DNA of 5,091 nt from positions 1 to 5,091 of the forward strand of contig JASHUD010000117.1 of the NCBI GenBank assembly GCA_030040215.1. Reading direction: 5' to 3'. Below the pieces are notes generated by a model, which ran no database searches, was not told the origin of the DNA, and saw nothing but the letters and a program-made list of their open reading frames with translations. Made by a program: the position numbers and the translations under genes. Shown in pieces: positions 1-3,727 of the stretch. This stretch comes from Methylovirgula sp. (GTDB taxonomy: Bacteria > Pseudomonadota > Alphaproteobacteria > Rhizobiales > Beijerinckiaceae). Every line of letters starts with the position of its first letter. The stretch's first letter is position 1.

Positions 1-491
1 GCGAACATATGAACGGCGTAAACTAGAACCATCAGCGCGCCATAGGGCCCGGAGCCGCCTTCCGCGGCGTGCCCGAACCAGGCTTGGCTCAGCAGCAGCA
101 GCGCGGCGGCAACGAACATCGCCAGCAACCAACGTCGGCCCCGGTGGGGCAGGAGGGCGAGCAGCACGATACCGGCAAAGAGAGCCAGACGCAGAACGGC
201 GACGGGCCCGAATGGCGTCTGGAAGAAGAAGGTGTCCAAGGTCGCGGGATCGACGACGTTGGCAAAACCGCCGGCCATGTTGGCGATGATCCCCGCCAAC
301 CAGGCAACGCCGGAAATGGCCGCGACCGGCGCGGCGATCCGCAGCGCCAGCACGGTTCTTCGCAAGCTGCGTGGCTGCGTCCGCCCATCCATCGGCCAAG
401 GCCCGATGTAGAACCAGAAGAACGACGACCCGAACAACGCGAAAACGGTCGCGAAATGGATCCAGCGCGAGAGAACGAGAGCTTGGGTCAT
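1..491 (-). CDS. copD: CopD, inner-membrane copper transport protein, N-terminal part
   Basis: The reading frame starts at ATG 491-489 and runs open off the left edge, giving 163 residues; full CopD is usually near 300. A Shine-Dalgarno AGGAA (501-497) lies 5 bases before the ATG. The protein is strongly hydrophobic, with about five membrane segments: residues 4-29, 48-74, 93-115, 121-139 and from 150 to the edge. Family-like histidines are visible: His12 in an R-W-I-H-F motif, His141 in G-H-A-A, and His161 in Y-A-V-H-M-F at the cut end. CopD proteins sit in the inner membrane and take copper from periplasmic CopC for import or handling. Here the gene follows copC and a PCuAC chaperone gene on the same strand, which is a common neighbourhood for it. 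The C-terminal half lies outside the window, so it cannot be checked whether the gene is intact. Confidence 0.88.
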   Translation of the reverse strand, partial: MTQALVLSRWIHFATVFALFGSSFFWFYIGPWPMDGRTQPRSLRRTVLALRIAAPVAAISGVAWLAGIIANMAGGFANVVDPATLDTFFFQTPFGPVAVLRLALFAGIVLLALLPHRGRRWLLAMFVAAALLLLSQAWFGHAAEGGSGPYGALMVLVYAVHMF

Positions 492-549
492 TGCGGTTCC
501 TGGAGCAGCCGCATCGGGGTCGCGCCTTGAATTTCGCGCAGCGAACTTC

Positions 550-576
550 GCCGCTCGGCGGGCAATGCCGAGCGGC
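550..576 (-). other. Intercistronic hairpin between the PCuAC gene and copD
   Basis: Perfect 10-bp inverted repeat: arms 550-559 (GCCGCTCGGC) and 567-576 (GCCGAGCGGC) with a 7-base loop. It lies just after the stop codon of the PCuAC gene (589-587) and before copD (start 491). No T-tract follows on the minus strand, so it does not look like a full intrinsic terminator. It may protect the 3' end of the upstream message, cause partial termination, or mark an mRNA processing point. The structure is seen directly; the role is inference. Confidence 0.6.
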
Positions 577-586
577 TGAACTGGAG

Positions 587-1099
587 CTACTGCATTTTCA
601 TCCCGCCCATCGTTCCGCCGGGGCTCATCGCGCCCAGGCTCGCGGCGGCCTTGAAGGGAACCTCGACTTTGCCGGCCTTCTCGAACGTCAGCGTGGCGTG
701 GATTACCTCGCCCGGCTTTACCGCGTGTTTTATGTCGACGAACATGATGTGATCGCCGCCCGGTTTGAGCGCCACCGTTTTGCCGGCGGGAATAACGAGC
801 CCGTTGGGCAGCTCGCGCATTTCCATCACACCGTTGTTCATCTTCGTGGTGTGGATCTGCGTTTTGGCCGAAATGTTGGAGGCGACCGAGACGAGCCGAT
901 CGGGCGCGCCGCCGGAATTGACGATCGTCACGTAGCCGACCGCGACGCTCGCACCGCCCGGGGTCGGGCGGGCGAAGGCATTCTCGATCTTCAGCGATCC
1001 GACGCTGATGGTCGCCGCATCGGCCGCGAGGCAGGGCGAGGCAATAGGCGCCACGGCAAGAAGCGCCGCTAAAGTGTAACCGGATAGCCGAGGTTTCAT
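587..1099 (-). CDS. PCuAC-type periplasmic copper chaperone
   Basis: A 170-residue protein if started at ATG 1099-1097. An in-frame GTG at 1111 would add four residues, but the ATG is preferred because GGAG stands 6 bases before it and the GTG lacks a good site. An N-terminal signal peptide (about residues 1-26, ending near S-P-C-L-A) sends it to the periplasm. The PCuAC copper-site pattern is present: His83, Met94 (ten residues later), then His117-x-Met119 in a G-G-D-H-I-M motif. These residues bind Cu(I) in the family, which delivers copper to the CuA or CuB sites of cytochrome oxidase and to other periplasmic cuproproteins. The C-terminus is an added Gly/Met-rich tail (A-M-S-P-G-G-T-M-G-G-M-K-M-Q), which could supply extra copper ligands. 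The gene sits 81 bp after copC and 95 bp before copD, consistent with one copper-trafficking operon. Confidence 0.92.
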   Translation of the reverse strand: MKPRLSGYTLAALLAVAPIASPCLAADAATISVGSLKIENAFARPTPGGASVAVGYVTIVNSGGAPDRLVSVASNISAKTQIHTTKMNNGVMEMRELPNGLVIPAGKTVALKPGGDHIMFVDIKHAVKPGEVIHATLTFEKAGKVEVPFKAAASLGAMSPGGTMGGMKMQ

Positions 1100-1139
1100 G
1101 GCGTTCTCCACTGTGCTCGATGCATGGCATGATTCTTCG

Positions 1140-1168
1140 CCCCGCGCCGTTTCCTTCGCGGCGCGGGG
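1140..1168 (-). other. Intercistronic hairpin between copC and the PCuAC gene
   Basis: Perfect 10-bp GC inverted repeat: arms 1140-1149 (CCCCGCGCCG) and 1159-1168 (CGGCGCGGGG) with a 9-base loop. It begins 12 bases after the copC stop codon (1183-1181). The minus-strand sequence after it is not T-rich, so it is not a classical terminator. It occupies the same relative place as the hairpin at 550-576, that is, after a periplasmic copper-protein gene and before the next gene. It may tune relative expression along the operon by partial termination or by stabilising the 3' end; this is inference. Confidence 0.6.
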
Positions 1169-1180
1169 AAGAGGCTTTCG

Positions 1181-1540
1181 CTAAGGTGCGATCGTGAACT
1201 TGTAGGTTCCTTGCGTATGGTGCGTATCGACGGAGACCACGTGCCAGCTTACGACGTAAGTGCCGGGCTTCAGCGCGCGGGCGAGCTTCACGACAAGCTC
1301 GTTGGGCGCGCCGAGTCTCGGCTTGGAGGTCGGAACCGGGCTGCCGTTCCCCGCTGCGACGCGCACGCCGGAGAAGGCCAGCACGATGTTCTGAGTATAG
1401 GTGAGCTGCAGTTCGCGCGGCGCGCCTGTGACGGTGCCGCCCACCGCCGGGATGGCGTGATCGAGAAAGGCGTGCGCGTAAGCGGGCGTCGCCGCGAGCG
1501 CGCAAGCGAGTGCCGCGGTAAGTGTCAGAAGACGTTGCAT
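1181..1540 (-). CDS. copC: CopC, periplasmic Cu(II)-binding protein
   Basis: A 119-residue protein, the usual size for single-domain CopC. The signal peptide (residues 1-22) ends in A-Y-A, so the mature chain would begin with His23 (H-A-F-L-D-H-A), the expected N-terminal copper ligand. The C-terminal motif V-V-S-V-D-T-H-H supplies Asp105 and His107, the other two ligands of the CopC Cu(II) site. Most relatives have D-G-H; here the middle residue is Thr and a second His (108) follows. The Met-rich Cu(I) loop of the Pseudomonas type is absent, so this looks like a Cu(II)-only form. It should pass copper to CopD, encoded two genes downstream. The start is secured by AAGGAGGT at 1553-1546, 5 bases before the ATG. 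Confidence 0.95.
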   Translation of the reverse strand: MQRLLTLTAALACALAATPAYAHAFLDHAIPAVGGTVTGAPRELQLTYTQNIVLAFSGVRVAAGNGSPVPTSKPRLGAPNELVVKLARALKPGTYVVSWHVVSVDTHHTQGTYKFTIAP

Positions 1541-1545
1541 GGTCG

Positions 1546-1554
1546 ACCTCCTTA
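1546..1554 (-). promoter_or_regulatory. copC ribosome binding site overlapping the preceding stop codon
   Basis: On the minus strand the sequence TAAGGAGGT holds both the TAA stop codon of the upstream outer-membrane protein gene (1554-1552) and a near-perfect Shine-Dalgarno for copC. A ribosome finishing the upstream gene would stand on the copC initiation site, which suggests translational coupling. The sequence overlap is seen directly; the coupling is inferred. Confidence 0.8.
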
Positions 1555-2508
1555 AAGGGGATTGGGGTTGGCGCGGCTCGGGGGGGCCCCGAACAGCGGT
1601 TTGCCGATCGAATTGGGCGCGATGTCGTCGAGGAAGAAGTCAATGATCGCCAAGGCGCCGACATGCCTGCCGCTCGCCTCGTTGATCGGCACCTGCGCCA
1701 TGACGCCGACTTCGAAATATTGTCCGATGTAGTAGACCGAGGGGCCGACTACGCCGGTCGTTTCATAAGGCGAGAACTCGCCCGGCATCGGCGGACCGAT
1801 GTTCGAGATGGGGGTACTGAAGATGCCTTCGAAGGAAGGGATGAGCTTATTGAAGAAGTCCGGCACTTGGTGGATGAACGAGTTCTCGTAGAGCAAACTG
1901 TATTGCAGCGTCGCGCCGTAGGTCAGAACGGTGGGATTCAAGCTCTGATCCGCGTTGATGCTGACCGTCGGGATGGAGAAGTCCATCTCGCCGGTGACCG
2001 CGAAGGGCCGCAACCAGTCCGCCGAAACGTCGCCAAAGCCTTTGCCGCCAAATATCTTCGTCGTAACGGTCGTGAAAGGCGTCGAAGGTAGAGAAGAACT
2101 TGAGGGACTGCCCGTATTGCCCCAATCGACACTTTCGGCCGCGGCAATGATCGATTCATGCTCGGGGTTTTGATAGATGACATACTTCGCCTCGGTGTCG
2201 ATGTTCGACCAACCTTGGGCTTCTGGGTTCCTTTGCCAGTCATATTCGTTGCCGATCGTGAGCGCCAAGTCGGGCGTAATTAATTTGTCGTATTCCCAAG
2301 CGAGCGAATACGTGATCGGCCCGAACGTGCCGTCCGGATTGGAAGTCTGCAGATAGGCGAAGGCCGGCAAGACGAGCTCGTCGTTGACGCCCGGATCGTC
2401 GATCGTCAGCGTCGCCGGGAACACGCGGTTGCCGACAATCGTATGGGCGAACGCCGGGCTTATGCCGATGAGCACAAGGGCGCCGGCAAGTTTAATCGGA
2501 TGAGACAT
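1552..2508 (-). CDS. Secreted, probably outer-membrane beta-barrel protein of unknown function in the copper operon
   Basis: A 318-residue protein. The ATG at 2508 is preceded by GAGGA (2519-2515) at 6 bases. A clear signal peptide (residues 1-21) ends in P-A-F-A, so the predicted mature protein begins with His22 (H-T-I-V-G-N-R-V-F-P). The rest has no long hydrophobic helix and no cysteine. It is rich in Tyr, Trp, Phe, Ser, Thr and Asn with short alternating polar and hydrophobic stretches (for example I-T-Y-S-L-A-W-E-Y-D, residues 65-74; Y-S-L-L-Y-E-N-S-F), as in outer-membrane beta-barrels. It ends in a Pro/Asn-rich tail, not the usual terminal aromatic residue. I do not recognise a named family. 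It lies between a DUF2946-like gene and copC, coupled to copC by an overlapping ribosome site, so a role in moving or sensing copper at the outer membrane is a reasonable but unproved guess. A generic periplasmic protein is the alternative. Confidence 0.8.
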   Translation of the reverse strand: MSHPIKLAGALVLIGISPAFAHTIVGNRVFPATLTIDDPGVNDELVLPAFAYLQTSNPDGTFGPITYSLAWEYDKLITPDLALTIGNEYDWQRNPEAQGWSNIDTEAKYVIYQNPEHESIIAAAESVDWGNTGSPSSSSLPSTPFTTVTTKIFGGKGFGDVSADWLRPFAVTGEMDFSIPTVSINADQSLNPTVLTYGATLQYSLLYENSFIHQVPDFFNKLIPSFEGIFSTPISNIGPPMPGEFSPYETTGVVGPSVYYIGQYFEVGVMAQVPINEASGRHVGALAIIDFFLDDIAPNSIGKPLFGAPPSRANPNPL

Positions 2509-2586
2509 GTTGTGTCCTCAGTCTGAAGGGAACGGCCGGTCGCAATAAGCAACGCGCGCGAAGCGACGCGCCGCGGACCGGCGACG

Positions 2587-2608
2587 AAGCGGAGGCTTGC
2601 TCCGGCTT
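2587..2608 (-). other. Short imperfect hairpin after the DUF2946-like gene
   Basis: Arms 2587-2594 (AAGCGGAG) and 2600-2608 (CTCCGGCTT) pair with one bulged G around a 5-base loop, starting 3 bases after the stop codon of the DUF2946-like gene (2614-2612). It is not followed by a T-tract on the minus strand. A second, weaker inverted repeat (2535-2541 with 2576-2582) lies between it and the next gene. The 103-bp gap (2509-2611) holds nothing else that I can support. Confidence 0.4.
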
Positions 2609-2611
2609 TCT

Positions 2612-3052
2612 TCAGGCTGAAGCGGGAGGACCGCGCGGCGGCGCACTGATTGCGTAGCGGGCCGGGGCAGGAACGATAAAGAAAGCCGATTCAATGCGCG
2701 TTGTCGCGGCGACGAAGCGCTCCGGTGTGCCGATTGACGGCGGCAAAACCATCGCCGCCTTGCAATGCAGGGCGCAGAACGGGCAGTCGCGAGGAGCGTG
2801 GTCCTGCGCCGGATCCGCTGGAGATCCGGTGGCCGGGGTATGGCAGATTGGGAATGGCCCGGCCGTCGCTGGGCCGGCTGCAAAGGAAGAGCCGCAGAGA
2901 CCGGCCGCGAACAGCTGCACGTAAAGGCCGAGGATGGCGAGTCCGGCGCAGCAGCGACGCGCGCCGCCCCGGGTGCCGAGAATCACCTTATGGCGACGCC
3001 GGTCGGTCATCCCTGCGTACAGATTGCACCGTTCGCGAATGCGATCGAACAC
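2612..3052 (-). CDS. DUF2946-like small Cys/His-rich membrane or secreted protein
   Basis: A 146-residue protein starting at GTG 3052-3050, supported by AGGAG (3064-3060) at 7 bases. An internal ATG at 3010 (132 residues) has no comparable site. A basic N-terminus is followed by one hydrophobic segment (about residues 34-55), which is a membrane anchor or uncleaved signal. The exported part carries a cluster of possible metal ligands: Cys70-His71, His85, Cys90-x-x-Cys93, His96-Cys97 and Met101. It ends in P-P-R-G-P-P-A-S-A. The C-P-x-C motif and the R-G-P-P end resemble DUF2946 proteins, a family of unknown function often encoded beside copper genes or TonB receptors. It is the first gene of the operon. 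A role in binding or relaying copper is inferred; the family assignment is from memory of its motifs. Confidence 0.78.
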   Translation of the reverse strand: MFDRIRERCNLYAGMTDRRRHKVILGTRGGARRCCAGLAILGLYVQLFAAGLCGSSFAAGPATAGPFPICHTPATGSPADPAQDHAPRDCPFCALHCKAAMVLPPSIGTPERFVAATTRIESAFFIVPAPARYAISAPPRGPPASA

Positions 3053-3076
3053 CCCCGTGCTCCTCTCGTGGTGTTG

Positions 3077-3105
3077 AGCCTAGCAGGGCGCGTTAGGCGT
3101 GAAAA
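3077..3105 (-). promoter_or_regulatory. Candidate sigma-70 promoter of the copper operon
   Basis: On the minus strand, TTTTCA (3105-3100) and TAGGCT (3082-3077) are separated by 17 bases, and TG stands one base before the second hexamer, as in an extended -10. This would start transcription near 3070, about 18 bases before the GTG start. The matches to consensus are modest (4/6 and 3/6), so the call is tentative. It was chosen for spacing and position. Confidence 0.3.
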
Positions 3106-3107
3106 GA

Positions 3108-3125
3108 CGGCAAGCTCCGGCAAGC
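3108..3125. repeat. 8-bp direct repeat CGGCAAGC with a 10-bp period
   Basis: CGGCAAGC occurs at 3108-3115 and again at 3118-3125, one DNA turn apart. The pair lies directly upstream of the candidate -35 element of the copper operon (3105-3100), where an activator or a helically phased regulator would bind. The repeat is seen directly; the regulatory role is inference. Confidence 0.45.
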
Positions 3126-3278
3126 AGTGCGGCACTTGGGCACCGAGCGGCCTCAGCCGGTACGAGCGGCAAAGAGAAAAGGACAAAAGTCTAGAAATTC
3201 AGGCGGGTATCGGTTGACACCGCCGGTCAGTTATCAAGGCATGCATGGACGACCCGTTTGACGCGCTGGCTTGCTATG

Positions 3279-3319
3279 GCCATTGCACGGAACGTATCTC
3301 GTAAGCGTACGGCAATGGC
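3279..3319. repeat. 8-bp inverted repeat GCCATTGC / GCAATGGC
   Basis: Perfect arms 3279-3286 and 3312-3319 flank 25 bases. The arms could be two half-sites of a dyad bound by a regulator, or the stem of a loose hairpin. It lies about 230 bp upstream of the copper operon start codon and about 410 bp upstream of the dehydrogenase start codon. Confidence 0.45.
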
Positions 3320-3605
3320 TGTGGTCGTTCGATGAATAGAGATCGCCGCTGCGGCTAACTTGTCCTCTAAGACGCTCCCCGCGTATTGCACGTCGCTCAG
3401 ACGAAAACTTGGAGCCCGAACCCCGCTCGACCTAATGCGGATCGCGGTTGACCGCAAAATCACATAGCGTCTCGCTCGTTTGCGATGGCAGCGTCCCAAT
3501 CATTTTCATTATTGTTTTGGCGGGCGGGTCGCCCCGGGTGATCCTCCCGAATTTTTCGGGTAAGGCATCCATAGCTCATTCGAATCTTCTCCGGTAGATT
3601 GCACG
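3282..3605 (+). repeat. Three dispersed copies of ATTGCACG
   Basis: ATTGCACG occurs at 3282-3289, 3385-3392 and 3598-3605, all in the same orientation and all in the divergent intergenic region. A near copy, ATTGCACC, lies at 3023-3030 inside the first gene of the copper operon. I found no other exact copy in the window by eye. The first copy overlaps the left arm of the inverted repeat at 3279-3319. This may be a regulator site or chance. Confidence 0.4.
3522..3560. repeat. Two short adjacent hairpins
   Basis: GGGCG (3522-3526) pairs with CGCCC (3530-3534) around a 3-base loop, and CCCGAA (3546-3551) pairs with TTCGGG (3555-3560) around TTT. Neither is followed by a T-tract on either strand, so terminator function is not supported. 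They lie about 170-205 bp upstream of the dehydrogenase start. Confidence 0.35.
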
Positions 3606-3621
3606 CCGTTAAGGAACGATG

Positions 3622-3702
3622 TCAGGCTTGCCAGAAAAGCTCACGAGCAAATCTGAGAATGCCTGAAATCTGCCGCTCCTGAGTCCAACCACATCAGGCG
3701 GC
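3622..3702 (+). promoter_or_regulatory. Leader with alternating TCAGGC / GCCTGA hexamers upstream of the dehydrogenase
   Basis: TCAGGC occurs at 3622-3627 and 3694-3699, and its reverse complement GCCTGA at 3661-3666, so the middle copy could pair with either outer copy. A further stem, GCCGC (3672-3676) plus CTGA (3679-3682) with TCAG (3694-3697) plus GCGGC (3698-3702), uses the downstream copy. If this stretch is transcribed it could form mutually exclusive hairpins just before the ribosome site at 3716. Alternatively the hexamers are DNA operators. Function is speculative. Confidence 0.3.
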
Positions 3703-3715
3703 AACGGCGAGCTGG

Positions 3716-3721
3716 GAGAGG
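3716..3721 (+). promoter_or_regulatory. Ribosome binding site of the methanol dehydrogenase gene
   Basis: GAGAGG lies 6 bases before the ATG at 3728. An in-frame stop (TGA 3680-3682) precedes this ATG with no other start codon between, so the start is well fixed. Confidence 0.75.
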
Positions 3722-3727
3722 AAAGCC

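Larger units (their letters stand above)
3106..3727. other. Divergent intergenic region without a convincing gene
   Basis: This stretch separates the copper operon from the methanol dehydrogenase gene and should hold both sets of control signals. No frame in it has a good start with a ribosome site, a recognisable motif, or codon use like the flanking genes. It appears less GC-rich than they are, with an AT-rich patch at about 3500-3518. It contains several small repeats that are listed separately. I found no tRNA, no T-tailed terminator and no insertion-sequence ends. I could not identify a convincing promoter for the dehydrogenase. Confidence 0.6.

Noticed and set aside
371..1072. 233-codon plus-strand open frame across the PCuAC gene
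   Set aside because: It is antisense to a clear PCuAC gene and is an Arg/Gly/His-rich translation typical of the opposite strand in GC-rich DNA.
1522..2091. 189-codon plus-strand open frame opposite copC and the outer-membrane protein gene
   Set aside because: The composition is Arg/Asp-rich with no motif, and the minus strand has a signal peptide and a good ribosome site in a coherent operon.
2765..3217. Plus-strand open frame opposite the DUF2946-like gene
   Set aside because: No ribosome site or motif. The minus-strand frame has an AGGAG site, a membrane segment and a Cys/His cluster.
3214..3219. TTGACA on the plus strand as a -35 element
   Set aside because: No acceptable -10 hexamer lies 16-18 bases downstream (TATCAA is only 12 bases away), and it is more than 500 bp from the dehydrogenase start.
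3448..3453. TTGACC as a -35 element for xoxF
   Set aside because: The sequence 16-18 bases downstream does not resemble a -10 element.
3227..3499. 90-codon minus-strand open frame in the divergent intergenic region
   Set aside because: It begins at a TTG directly after a stop codon, has no ribosome site, uses many codons rare in the neighbours (AGA, AGG, CGA, TTA), and has no recognisable motif.
3546..3560. CCCGAA-TTT-TTCGGG as an intrinsic terminator
   Set aside because: The stem is only 6 bp, no T-tract follows on either strand, and no gene ends nearby on either strand.
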